A stretch of 55,463 nucleotides of DNA from AB-137-C09 sp964645625. Its GTDB lineage: Bacteria > Pseudomonadota > Zetaproteobacteria > Mariprofundales > Mariprofundaceae. Positions 1 to 6,962 of this stretch are shown here, one piece after another (within the stretch, counting starts at the first letter, position 1; each line of letters opens with the position of its first letter). The stretch is from NCBI GenBank assembly GCA_964645625.1, contig CAZYAI010000011.1, forward strand, positions 1-55,463, read 5' to 3'. Position numbers and translations under genes: made by a program. Below the pieces are notes generated by a model. That model did not search any database and was not told the DNA's origin. It saw only the letters and a program-made list of their open reading frames with translations.

Positions 1-1
1 C

Positions 2-106
2 AAAAACTATTATAAATGGATGTTTCGCAATTCTGAAAACGCAAAGTGGTTTTGGGCGTCATTGTTTACATCCACCGCTGTCGGAGCCACACCTAGTTTG
101 TTATGA
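2..106 (+). pseudogene. C-terminal tail of a polymorphic (Rhs-type) toxin, cut by window edge
   Basis: An open frame runs in from the left edge and stops at TGA 104-106, giving about 34 residues rich in Trp and Phe. The stop overlaps the ATG of the next gene as ATGA, so the two would be translationally coupled. Toxin tails followed directly by small immunity-like genes recur three more times in the next 1.8 kb, which is why I read this as a toxin end. It could be the end of a full-length protein or only a fragment, because its start lies outside the window. The toxin family cannot be named from this tail. Confidence 0.45.
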
Positions 107-450
107 CAATACCAGAGGTTCTCGCTGTATTATTGGGGCTTTTTCATGGAGGAGTATTGCTTCCAATGGCTTTATACTTGGCAGGAGTTGTGCAGTCTGA
201 CTTAGAGGGGCGCTTTTGGAATAAAGGCCCGCTTCCATCTGTGATTGCCTTTCTTGTGTTGCTTGCATGGATCGCTATGACTTCCATGGCTGCGGAGTCA
301 CTAGATGACTTAATAGCGGAAAACGTTACGTCGCCACAGGATATTAGAAAGCTATCTACTGGATACATTTTTATAGGGCTGTGTATTTTTGGACTGCTTA
401 CTATAGCCCGTGAAAAGTTAAAGAGAAAAAAGCCGCTGAAAAAGCGCTAA
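103..450 (+). CDS. small membrane protein, probable immunity protein of Rhs-type toxin
   Basis: This 115-residue protein has three hydrophobic segments (about residues 5-28, 46-64 and 88-102) and a very basic C-terminus (KLKRKKPLKKR), so it should sit in the inner membrane. It starts with ATG inside the stop codon of the preceding toxin tail, the usual arrangement for a toxin-immunity pair. The downstream protein at 533-874 aligns with it over its whole length (GxxxGxVLxP near the N-terminus, a hydrophobic stretch ending in A-E/D-S-L), so the two are paralogues. Membrane immunity proteins commonly protect against toxins that act on membranes or in the periplasm. That role is inferred from position; no named family was recognised. 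Confidence 0.55.
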   Translation: MTIPEVLAVLLGLFHGGVLLPMALYLAGVVQSDLEGRFWNKGPLPSVIAFLVLLAWIAMTSMAAESLDDLIAENVTSPQDIRKLSTGYIFIGLCIFGLLTIAREKLKRKKPLKKR

Positions 451-528
451 TCATTTACTGGTCAATGTGCAAGTTACAACGGTAATGAGAACATCTCCAG
501 TCATATGAATCAATTGTTGAGGAGGTAA
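451..528 (+). pseudogene. short toxin-tail remnant between two immunity-like genes
   Basis: Immediately after the stop of the preceding gene the same frame continues for 25 codons (including CASYNGNENISSHMNQLLRR) to TAA 526-528. It has no start of its own. It ends 4 nt before the probable start of the next small membrane protein, matching the other toxin-tail/immunity junctions in this region. I interpret it as the last piece of a toxin whose immunity gene survives. The fragment is short, so chance read-through remains possible. Confidence 0.3.
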
Positions 529-532
529 TAAA

Positions 533-874
533 ATAGATCTATTTGCGGCATCAATGGGCTTTGTTCTTGGCAGTGTGTTGTTCCCTTTTTCTTACTATAT
601 TTCTAAGGCTGTTTATCGAGACCTGAATAAACGTTTTGATAACGACTCAGAGTTATTGAATTGCTTTCTTTCATTCATGATGATGGTTTTATGGGTTATG
701 GTGAGTTTGTTGGCAGTAGACTCGTTACTTGGAACTATTACTATGCATACAACTGCGGAAAAAGCAGCAGTGATCAGAGCTACAACGATTAAGCTTACCT
801 TGGTTGGTTTTGTTAGCTTTGGATGTATCGCTATTGTAATGCGTATATTCTACAACAATTGGTTTAAAAGATGA
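533..874 (+). CDS. small membrane protein, paralogous probable immunity protein
   Basis: The protein has about 113 residues if it starts at ATA 533 and 106 if it starts at ATG 554. ATA 533 has an excellent ribosome-binding site (GGAGG 521-525, 7 nt spacing), lies 4 nt after the toxin-tail stop, and restores most of the N-terminal alignment with the paralogue at 103-450. ATG 554 has no ribosome-binding site. ATA may be a rare start or a mutated ATG. Three membrane segments are visible, as in the paralogue. It is probably a toxin-immunity protein, perhaps now inactive. Its function is inferred only from context and from the paralogue. Confidence 0.45.
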   Translation: MDLFAASMGFVLGSVLFPFSYYISKAVYRDLNKRFDNDSELLNCFLSFMMMVLWVMVSLLAVDSLLGTITMHTTAEKAAVIRATTIKLTLVGFVSFGCIAIVMRIFYNNWFKR

Positions 875-945
875 GGCGAAGAGATGAAAATCGAAAAATC
901 GCGGCTTTCGTTCTATTGTTTATTGTCTCCCCATGGGAGGTTTAT

Positions 946-980
946 GAGGGGGGCAGTCTTGAAAAGTTGACTTTTTAGCC
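946..980 (+). repeat. degenerate half-copy of the GGGGTCAGGC palindrome
   Basis: The stretch GGGGGGCAGTCTTGAAAAGT resembles the left half of the intact elements at 1131, 1631 and 2480 (GGGGTCAGGCTTGAAAACTT). The right half is missing and the Rhs fragment follows directly. It looks like a decayed or recombined copy. The 28-codon frame running through it (884-970) was not called. Confidence 0.3.
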
Positions 981-994
981 AATATAAAGCTAGG

Positions 995-1129
995 CAACTT
1001 CACTACTTTGAACTGACTACCGATAAGGCTGGGCGCATCACCACCAACCAGTATGATGCACTCGGTCGCCTGATCAGCAGCACCAATCCAGCCAATGAGA
1101 CGGTGCATTACAGCTACGATGGGATGTGA
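995..1129 (+). pseudogene. Rhs/YD-repeat fragment
   Basis: This 44-codon open stretch ends at TGA 1127-1129 and encodes classic Rhs repeat sequence: a TTDKAGRITTNQYDALGRL core followed by a second YD-type start (HYSYDG). Rhs proteins build a shell of YD repeats around a C-terminal toxin. Here there is only about one and a half repeats, with no start codon and no junction to a toxin, so it is a displaced remnant. It is bounded on the left by a degenerate palindrome and on the right by an intact one, which suggests these repeats marked the recombination endpoints. The parent rhs gene is not in the window. Confidence 0.75.
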
Positions 1130-1130
1130 A

Positions 1131-1191
1131 GGGGTCAGGCTTGAAAACTTGAACTTTTATGGTGTTTTTTCAACTATTCAAGCCTGACCCC
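1131..1191 (+). repeat. 61-bp palindromic element, copy 1 (GGGGTCAGGCTTGAA ends)
   Basis: The ends are perfect inverted repeats, GGGGTCAGGCTTGAA and TTCAAGCCTGACCCC, around an AT-rich centre with a T6 run. It is nearly identical to the copies at 1631 and 2480. It starts one base after the stop codon of the Rhs fragment. In size and structure it resembles REP-type elements moved by RAYT (Y1) transposases, but no transposase is present in the window. The hairpin plus T-run could also terminate transcription. Confidence 0.8.
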
Positions 1192-1352
1192 CTTATGTTG
1201 GAGCTGGAATAGCCCCAGGTAAAGCGATTAAATTTATTCGGGATTTAGTTAAGGGTGTTCCTCTCGCTAAAGCATATGTTAACAATATGATTACTTTTTC
1301 GGGGTCGGAAAACCTGTTGTTAGGTAGCTTTAAGCATGGAGAAATGAGATAG
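1188..1352 (+). pseudogene. toxin C-terminal fragment
   Basis: A frame opened only by the TGA inside the palindrome runs 54 codons to TAG 1350-1352 and has no start. It contains GAGIAPGKAIKFIRDLVKG and ends in SFKHGEMR. The TAG shares its last base with the GTG start of the next gene (TAGTG). This matches the orphan toxin tail plus immunity modules known from rhs loci. The activity is unrecognised. Confidence 0.5.
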
Positions 1353-1630
1353 TGTATTACATTGAAGAAGTGTTTATTGGCTTGTCAAAGTTGCTACCAT
1401 TACAAGTTTCTTTGATTATTATAGCCTTTTTAATACTTTATATTGGTCCAGTTTTGATTAAAAATAGATATTTAAGAAGAAATAACTTAACGAGGGATGA
1501 TGCCATTGATGATCGTAATTTATGGATTCTGTATCCAAAGCAATACAGCTTATTGGAGAAAATTATGATGGTTTTAATATACCTTGTCCCATTTATACTT
1601 TTGATTGTTGCTGTTAATGCGAAAAGTTAA
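1352..1630 (+). CDS. small two-helix membrane protein, probable immunity protein
   Basis: This 92-residue protein has two strong membrane helices (about residues 15-34 and 70-88) joined by a charged loop of about 35 residues (RYLRRNNLTRDDAIDDR). It starts with GTG overlapping the stop of the toxin fragment by one base, which suggests coupled translation. Its TAA is followed directly by the next GGGGTCAGGC palindrome. It shows no clear similarity to the two paralogous membrane proteins upstream. Base composition is clearly more AT-rich than in the housekeeping genes further right, as is typical of exchanged toxin-immunity cassettes. The immunity role is inferred from position. Confidence 0.5.
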   Translation: MYYIEEVFIGLSKLLPLQVSLIIIAFLILYIGPVLIKNRYLRRNNLTRDDAIDDRNLWILYPKQYSLLEKIMMVLIYLVPFILLIVAVNAKS

Positions 1631-1692
1631 GGGGTCAGGCTTGAAAACTTGAACTTTTATGCTGTTTTTTTCAACTATTCAAGCCTGACCCC
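1631..1692 (+). repeat. 62-bp palindromic element, copy 2
   Basis: It differs from copy 1 by a single base change and one extra T in the central run, and has the same GGGGTCAGGCTTGAA ends. It begins at the base after the stop codon of the preceding immunity-like gene and ends where the next toxin tail begins, so it marks the cassette boundary exactly. Confidence 0.8.
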
Positions 1693-1862
1693 CTTATTAT
1701 GGTGGCAAATATCCGATAGTTGGTACCGGTGCCCGTGGTAATCCAATAGTGGACTTTGGTAAGCCGATAGGTGTTGATGGAAGAACAGGGCAAGTCGTAA
1801 CTAGAGGGCAAATACATTATGGAAAAAATGGTGCGCATATTGTTCCAGATGCTAGGAACTGA
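1689..1862 (+). pseudogene. toxin C-terminal fragment with an HYGKNGAHIVPDA ending
   Basis: Fifty-seven codons are open from the repeat to TGA 1860-1862, with no start codon. The residues (GKPIGVDGRTGQVVTRGQIH, then YGKNGAHIVPDARN) look like the conserved end of a polymorphic-toxin nuclease domain. From memory they resemble the type-50 group, where a His-Ile-Val-Pro ending is common, but I cannot confirm this without a search. The immunity gene starts 2 nt after the stop. Only the last part of the domain is present, so it is inactive as it stands. Confidence 0.6.
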
Positions 1863-1864
1863 GA

Positions 1865-2206
1865 ATGGCAATGGTGAGTAAATATTTGCCAGATTGGTTG
1901 ATTTCTTGTTTTCGTGTTGCTCTTTTAGGAGAGATTTATCCTCAGATTAGGGCGATCGCTATAAGCTATAGCAAGGACAAGGAATTAATGCTTAGGTATT
2001 ATCTGGATCGTAATCCAACAGAATTTGATAATGAAAGTATTGAGGTGGTGGCAACAAATTTAGATGCGACCATCCCTGCCGGTTCGTTAACAAAGCTTGA
2101 TGTTGAATGTGTTTATTCGACAAAATCACTAAGAGATATCGATCCGCTTGATGGCTTTGTTTATTCCCGTCGAGAGTATGATATGGAGGAAAATCCTATT
2201 TCATAA
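1865..2206 (+). CDS. probable cytoplasmic immunity protein of Rhs-type toxin
   Basis: This soluble, acidic 113-residue protein follows the toxin tail by 2 nt. It has the layout of small immunity proteins: an N-terminal helix with FRVALLGEIYPQIRAIAISY, a strand with LMLRYYLDRNPTEFD, and a conserved-looking ECVYS...LDGFVYSRRE end. I recall similar sequences annotated as immunity or uncharacterised proteins beside contact-dependent or Rhs toxins, but I will not assign a family number. ATG 1865 is preferred over the internal ATG because it is directly adjacent to the toxin stop. A soluble immunity protein fits a nuclease toxin. It is intact although its toxin is truncated, so it may be an orphan immunity gene giving protection against neighbours. 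Confidence 0.6.
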   Translation: MAMVSKYLPDWLISCFRVALLGEIYPQIRAIAISYSKDKELMLRYYLDRNPTEFDNESIEVVATNLDATIPAGSLTKLDVECVYSTKSLRDIDPLDGFVYSRREYDMEENPIS

Positions 2207-2236
2207 GGTAAATTACTTGTTCCAAACAAAGAAAAC

Positions 2237-2311
2237 GGGGTCAGGCTTCGTTATTGATGGTTGTTTAGCTTGCTTTAGTAGTAAAAGCCTACAATGCCGA
2301 AGCCTGACCCC
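2237..2311 (+). repeat. 75-bp palindromic element, divergent member (GGGGTCAGGCTTCG ends)
   Basis: The 14-bp terminal inverted repeats are perfect (GGGGTCAGGCTTCG / CGAAGCCTGACCCC). They share the first 12 bases with the other copies, but the centre is different and longer. It lies between the immunity gene at 1865 and the next Rhs fragment. Conserved ends with an unrelated centre suggest that the ends are what is recognised. Confidence 0.75.
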
Positions 2312-2479
2312 ATTTACAATGATCCTACTGGCGAGTTTGTCCCCTTCGTGGTTGCTGGAGCATTTGCGCTTTATAAAATGTATACAGCGGTAGATACCGT
2401 CAACGAAGTATACAATACTGCGACCGATACATGCTTAAGCACACCTGAGAAAGCATTATTGATTGGTCTTGCCATTAAA
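2312..2479 (+). pseudogene. Rhs core/toxin junction fragment
   Basis: Fifty-six open codons lie exactly between two palindromes. They begin YNDPTGEF, which matches the NDPxG sequence that ends the conserved Rhs core, and continue into a hydrophobic, Ala/Val-rich stretch (VPFVVAGAFALYKMYTAVDT) typical of the start of a variable C-terminal region. There is no native start or end; the toxin has been replaced by the palindrome at 2480. An apparent ATG at 2294 lies inside the left repeat and is not a credible start. Confidence 0.65.
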
Positions 2480-2541
2480 GGGGTCAGGCTTGAAAACTTG
2501 AACTTTTATGCTGTTTTTTCAACTATTCAAACCTGCTCTCC
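2480..2541 (+). repeat. palindromic element, copy 4, degenerate right end
   Basis: The left half is identical to copies 1 and 2. The right end reads TTCAAACCTGCTCTCC instead of TTCAAGCCTGACCCCC. It forms the boundary between the Rhs graveyard and acsA, whose stop codon is 33 bp further right on the other strand. Confidence 0.7.
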
Positions 2542-2574
2542 TCATAGGCAAACTTTAAAGCTTCACCATGCTCA

Positions 2575-4542
2575 TTAACTGGTGGGAGTGAGCAATTGTT
2601 GCACTACCGCAGGGTCTTCTAGGGTTGAAGTGTCCTGTGTGATGGTGTTTCCTGCTGCGATGTCGCGCAGTAAACGACGCATAATTTTGCCTGAACGGGT
2701 TTTTGGTAAGCTGTCGGCAAAGCGAATATCATCAGGCTTGGCAATAGGACCAATTTCTTGGCTTACATGGTCGCGCAAGGTGCTAACCAAATCATCTGCG
2801 TGATGTTCGCTTTTGAGCACCACAAAGGCACAAATCGCTTCACCTTTAATCTCATGCGGACGACCAACGACTGCTGCCTCTGCCACCGCAGGATGAGACA
2901 CCAATGCTGATTCAACCTCCATCGTCCCCAAACGATGCCCTGAAACATTTAACACATCATCGACGCGCCCCATGATCCAGAAGTAACCATCTTCATCGAT
3001 GCGCGCACCGTCGCCTGCAAAGTAGTAGCGACCATCAAACTTTTTCCAGTACGTATCGATATAACGTTGATCATCACCCCAAATGCCGCGCAGCATGGAT
3101 GGCCACGGCTTAGTCATCACCAATAAACCACCACCATCGCGGACAGGTTCACCACTTTGATCGACCACTGCCGCTGCAATCCCTGGTAAGGGTAGCGTAG
3201 CTGAGCCTGGTTTGGCAGCTACGGCAAAGGGCATCGATGCAATCATGTGCCCACCTGTTTCGGTTTGCCACCATGTGTCAACAATCGGGCAGCGTTCGCC
3301 ACCAATCACGCGGTGATACCACATCCAAGCCTCAGGGTTGATCGGTTCACCCACCGTACCAAGCACCCGCAAAGATGATAAATCATGCGCTGCTGGCCAT
3401 GCGTCCCCCGCTTTGTTTAGGGCGCGAATTGCGGTAGGCGCGGTGTAAAAAATCGTAACGCCATGATCGGCACACATCTTCCACAAGCGACCAGGGTCAG
3501 GGTAAGTCGGAACACCCTCATACATCACCGTCGTGCCGCCATGACTTAATGGGCCATAAACGGAATAGCTATGCCCTGTGATCCAACCAATGTCGGCAGT
3601 ACACCAAAACACATCGCTTTGAGGGCGGAAGTCAAAACTATAAAGCATGGTAAGGTGTGCCCACAGCAAGTAACCAGCCGTACTGTGAACAATGCCTTTG
3701 GGTGCGCCTGTTGAACCAGAGGTGTACAAAATAAACAACGGATGTTCCGCAGGAAGTGCCAATGGTGGGCAAACGTCATCTTGCACTTGTAACAGGCTGT
3801 GCCAATCGACATAACAAGCTGTGTCATCATGAATCTGATTGTCTTGGCAGTGAGCAACCACCAGCACATGGGCAACGCTGTTGCCACTGCGTGTCAGAGC
3901 CTCTTTTACCGTTGGTAAGGTGTAGTGAATATCACCACGACGATGACCACCATCAGCGGTAATCACCAGCTTGGCTCCTGCATCGTCAATGCGATCAGCC
4001 AGCGCACCAGCAGAAAAGGCAGCAAACACCACCGAATGCGTCGCACCAATACGTGTACACGCCAGCATGGCAACTGCTGCCTCAGGAATCATGGGCATGT
4101 AAATAACAACGCGGTCACCCGCTTCCACACCCAAAGCACGCAAGGCATTGGCTGCGCGGCACACATCACCGAGTAAGGCAGCATAGGAGATATGACGCAC
4201 TTCGCCATCTTCCCCTTCCCAGATAATCGCCGTTTTATCACCGCTCCCAGCAGCGACATGACGATCAAGACAGTTTTCCGAAAGGTTTAAGCTGCCATCT
4301 TCAAACCAGCGAAAAAAAGGTGGATTATCATCATTCAAGGTACGAGTGAACGGTTGCTGCCATTGCAGATATTGACGCGCAAGGCGTGCCCAAGCACCTT
4401 CAAAATCATCATCAAATGATTGTACCATCGCGTCATAATCAGCCTTGGATGAGGCGAAAGCCTGTTCATCGTGTGGCGGTAAGAAACGACGATTTTCAAT
4501 CAAATTATGTTCAATAGCTGTTTCACTCATATTAACGGACAT
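2575..4542 (-). CDS. acsA: acetyl-CoA synthetase
   Basis: The 655-residue protein makes acetyl-CoA from acetate, ATP and CoA through acetyl-AMP in the cytoplasm. The length matches the family (about 650). Visible motifs are the adenylate-forming P-loop YTSGSTGAPKG, the WWQTETGGH core, the hinge-region YFWIMGRVDDVLNVSGHR, and the C-terminal PKTRSGKIMRR with the catalytic lysine (about K619) that is acetylated to control the enzyme in other bacteria. The start is ATG 4542 with a G-rich AGGGGGG box about 8 nt upstream; ATG at codon 5 is an alternative. A nested hairpin repeat covers the leader and overlaps the start codon, so it could influence translation. The TonB receptor gene lies upstream on the same strand, 97 bp away. 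Confidence 0.95.
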   Translation of the reverse strand: MSVNMSETAIEHNLIENRRFLPPHDEQAFASSKADYDAMVQSFDDDFEGAWARLARQYLQWQQPFTRTLNDDNPPFFRWFEDGSLNLSENCLDRHVAAGSGDKTAIIWEGEDGEVRHISYAALLGDVCRAANALRALGVEAGDRVVIYMPMIPEAAVAMLACTRIGATHSVVFAAFSAGALADRIDDAGAKLVITADGGHRRGDIHYTLPTVKEALTRSGNSVAHVLVVAHCQDNQIHDDTACYVDWHSLLQVQDDVCPPLALPAEHPLFILYTSGSTGAPKGIVHSTAGYLLWAHLTMLYSFDFRPQSDVFWCTADIGWITGHSYSVYGPLSHGGTTVMYEGVPTYPDPGRLWKMCADHGVTIFYTAPTAIRALNKAGDAWPAAHDLSSLRVLGTVGEPINPEAWMWYHRVIGGERCPIVDTWWQTETGGHMIASMPFAVAAKPGSATLPLPGIAAAVVDQSGEPVRDGGGLLVMTKPWPSMLRGIWGDDQRYIDTYWKKFDGRYYFAGDGARIDEDGYFWIMGRVDDVLNVSGHRLGTMEVESALVSHPAVAEAAVVGRPHEIKGEAICAFVVLKSEHHADDLVSTLRDHVSQEIGPIAKPDDIRFADSLPKTRSGKIMRRLLRDIAAGNTITQDTSTLEDPAVVQQLLTPTS

Positions 4543-4605
4543 GACTTTCTGCCCCCCCTGTGCGATAAAATATCGTTGCTACAGCGCGTCATAAAGCCAT
4601 AGTCC
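4537..4605 (-). repeat. nested hairpin element, copy A (acsA leader)
   Basis: Read on the minus strand, an outer stem of about 13 pairs (GGACTATGGCTTTAT with AGAAAGTCATGTCC, one bulge and one G-T pair) encloses an inner CGATA-TTT-TATCG hairpin flanked by CTGT/ACAG. The shared core GACGCGCTGTAGCAACG is also found at 32464-32522. The right arm contains the acsA start codon. Confidence 0.55.
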
Positions 4606-4639
4606 TTAATTGTGTGGATCACATGTTCCATGTTAATCT

Positions 4640-6778
4640 CTATTCCAACGTGTACGCCAATTTAAACCATATGCTACGACCAGGCTGCGCCAAATCATTC
4701 ACATAACCCAACTGCGTCCCATAACTTGGCACCTGCCCCACGGTAGATGGTTGCCTTTGTTGTTTATCAAACAGATTTTGCACATTGATCGTCATCGTCA
4801 GACCATCTGGTCCAAGGTTCTTTTGTTGCCAAGCGGCACTCCACACCTGATTGGCAGGGAAGGCTGGACGCGTATCCAGCGGGGCTCGCGCCCGTGCGCC
4901 CACATATTGCCCTAACATGTGGATGCTATGATCCCCCAAGTGGTAACTAAGGTGAGCATTGCCTAGCCAACGTGCGCTATCAATAATATTGCGGTGGTTG
5001 AGTTGATCCACGGCAGCACTGTAAGAGACATTACCATCAAGCAACCATTGCTCGTCAATTTGCTGCTTAAATTCAAACTCACCACCCCGCGAACGCACAC
5101 GCCCCAAGTTGCCGTAACGGTTCGCTGCATCGGAAATAATCATATCCGTCATATCATTTTGATACAACGTAAGCTTCAGAGTACGGTCAAACTGTTTGTA
5201 AATATAACTCAATTCCGCATTACGACTGCGTTCTGGACGCAAAGCCGCATTGCCTGCATTGATCGATGTTTGACCATTCACGTACAGTTCCAAAAAGGTC
5301 GGTGGACGGAATGCCGTTGCCAACTGCGCCTTAAAAATGTGGTGACTGGAATGCTGATACACCGCAGCAATACGTGGTGAAACGCTGCTTCCAACATCGC
5401 TAAATTGGTCGAAACGCAGCCCCGTGGTCAAGGTAATCTCGGGGTTGATCTGCCATTCATCCTGAATATAGGCAGCAGTGGCATTACGGCTGATGCGGTC
5501 AGGCAGCCAGTTGTTAGCTCCCGTATTGATATGCGTAGCGATGGGTACATAAACGCCCGTGCCCAACAATGTGGTCACATTAAACGGCATGCCAGTCGCC
5601 ACATCATAGTTGGTCTGCAACCATGTATTGCGCGAGCGCACACGTTCGCTATGCACCCCCAGCAAAACTTGATGGCTAGCAAACGCGCCTTGCCATTCGA
5701 CGGTAGCATCCTGCATGTTTTCTTCGTACTGACTGCGATTCTTCAGACCTTGTGGATAGACCACTGGGAAGGGAAAGGGTGTGACCGCCGTATTCAAGGT
5801 AAAGCCTGCAGGGTAAGTCGTGAGCAAGAGTTGATTGCGACTGTTGCGGTAGCCTAATTTGACATCAAGCGATTGACTGTCGTTCCATTGCCATGTTTTG
5901 CTTAATGCTACATCCGTGTCTTGCAAGACGATCTTGTTAGGGTCATTCGCTGGTGCTAAAGCATTAACAAAACCAAAGGGGGCATGGCTTATGGAATGCG
6001 TGGAGCGAACCGCAAGGGTGTAATCCTTCCAATCGGCACTGAGGTATACATTAGTGCGCTTTTCACGATTGTCGGCATAACCTGGGGCTTGCGATGCTGC
6101 TGTTTGACCAAGCACACCCATAATATCTTGGTTAACATAGAGGTTAGGGCCATGAACGAGCTTCCCTCCTGCATTAAGGCGCAGGGCAAGGGCGTGATCA
6201 TCGCCATTGCTGAGTCTTAATGCCCCTGTTTGCGTACCCGTTGCCGAGCCTTGCACAGCCATGGCATTACCTTCGCGCAACACCAAATTGACCACGCCGC
6301 TGTATGCCATACCGCCATAAACAGCAGAGCCAGGCCCTCGAATGACTTCAATCCGTTCCACCTGCTCAACAGGCGTAAAAATGGAAATACCCCAACCAAA
6401 CACGCTGTTCACATCGGGGCGGCCGTTCACCAAAAAAAGCACTTTTGTCGAGCCAAAAGCTGGCCCTACGCCACGCACCTGCACATCGCGGGGTCCGATA
6501 TTATTGGTAACAGAGAACATACCAGGCACCAACGACAAAGACTGCCACACATCAACCATACCCAGTGCTTGAAGATCGTCACCGCGCAATACGGTCACCA
6601 TGCCAGGTACGAAATCGGCATTCATCTTGGTTTTAGTCGCGACTTCGGTTTCATTTTCCAGCATCTGCATCATGGCAGCAATGGCATCGTCGCCAGCTTC
6701 GTCTGCCCATGCAGGAGCCATACTTACCATCAATACAAACAACGCGATACAGCACCGCTGAGACCATGAATTGTACAT
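4640..6778 (-). CDS. TonB-dependent outer membrane receptor
   Basis: This 712-residue outer-membrane receptor should take up a scarce ligand with energy from TonB. There is a signal peptide (residues 1 to about 26, ending APAWA), a plug domain with LQALGMVDVWQSLSLVPGM, VQVRGVG and the VERIEVIRGPGSAVYG signature, and a long beta-barrel to the C-terminus. ATG 6778 is chosen because AAGGAGG lies 6 nt upstream; the GTG one codon earlier is too close to it. The C-terminus ends YTLE rather than the usual aromatic residue. No Fur box or riboswitch was recognised in the 184 bp shared with the divergent flavoprotein gene, and the ligand cannot be deduced. The barrel resembles the vitamin B12/colicin-receptor class in general form only. 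Confidence 0.9.
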   Translation of the reverse strand: MYNSWSQRCCIALFVLMVSMAPAWADEAGDDAIAAMMQMLENETEVATKTKMNADFVPGMVTVLRGDDLQALGMVDVWQSLSLVPGMFSVTNNIGPRDVQVRGVGPAFGSTKVLFLVNGRPDVNSVFGWGISIFTPVEQVERIEVIRGPGSAVYGGMAYSGVVNLVLREGNAMAVQGSATGTQTGALRLSNGDDHALALRLNAGGKLVHGPNLYVNQDIMGVLGQTAASQAPGYADNREKRTNVYLSADWKDYTLAVRSTHSISHAPFGFVNALAPANDPNKIVLQDTDVALSKTWQWNDSQSLDVKLGYRNSRNQLLLTTYPAGFTLNTAVTPFPFPVVYPQGLKNRSQYEENMQDATVEWQGAFASHQVLLGVHSERVRSRNTWLQTNYDVATGMPFNVTTLLGTGVYVPIATHINTGANNWLPDRISRNATAAYIQDEWQINPEITLTTGLRFDQFSDVGSSVSPRIAAVYQHSSHHIFKAQLATAFRPPTFLELYVNGQTSINAGNAALRPERSRNAELSYIYKQFDRTLKLTLYQNDMTDMIISDAANRYGNLGRVRSRGGEFEFKQQIDEQWLLDGNVSYSAAVDQLNHRNIIDSARWLGNAHLSYHLGDHSIHMLGQYVGARARAPLDTRPAFPANQVWSAAWQQKNLGPDGLTMTINVQNLFDKQQRQPSTVGQVPSYGTQLGYVNDLAQPGRSIWFKLAYTLE

Positions 6779-6860
6779 CACTCCCTCCTTCTAACGAGCA
6801 TGGCACTTTACACAACCATCAAAATAACACGCCCATTTATTGTGCGAGCCACACCACCCC

Positions 6861-6910
6861 ATGAAAGTCGCGCTATCTTACGATGTTTTCATTCGATTGT
6901 CATCGTCTTG
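6861..6910 (+). repeat. weak nested hairpin element, copy D
   Basis: GTCGCGCTATCTTACGATG followed by TTTTCATTCG resembles the core of copies A-C, including a CGATG-TTTT-CATTCG hairpin. No convincing outer stem is present. It lies about 55 bp upstream of the flavoprotein start at 6963, in the same orientation relative to the gene as copies A-C. Confidence 0.3.
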
Positions 6911-6962
6911 TAATCATTCATACTGGGGCGCGACCACAGTGGAAATAAAAAAGGTGGCAACT

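Noticed and set aside
1131..2541. CRISPR-like array
   Set aside because: The repeats are palindromic, only 4-5 in number, and the spacers are long and contain coding remnants.
2294..2578. 94-codon frame starting at ATG 2294
   Set aside because: Start lies inside a palindromic repeat and the end inside another; only the middle (2312-2479) is real Rhs sequence.
5405..5857. 150-codon plus-strand frame antisense to the TonB receptor gene, and similar long frames (4994-5380, 6230-6769)
   Set aside because: They are antisense to a well-supported receptor gene, have no family features and no ribosome-binding sites.
6782..6962. Fur box or cobalamin riboswitch upstream of the TonB receptor
   Set aside because: No 19-bp Fur-like palindrome or conserved B12-box was seen in the 184-bp divergent region.
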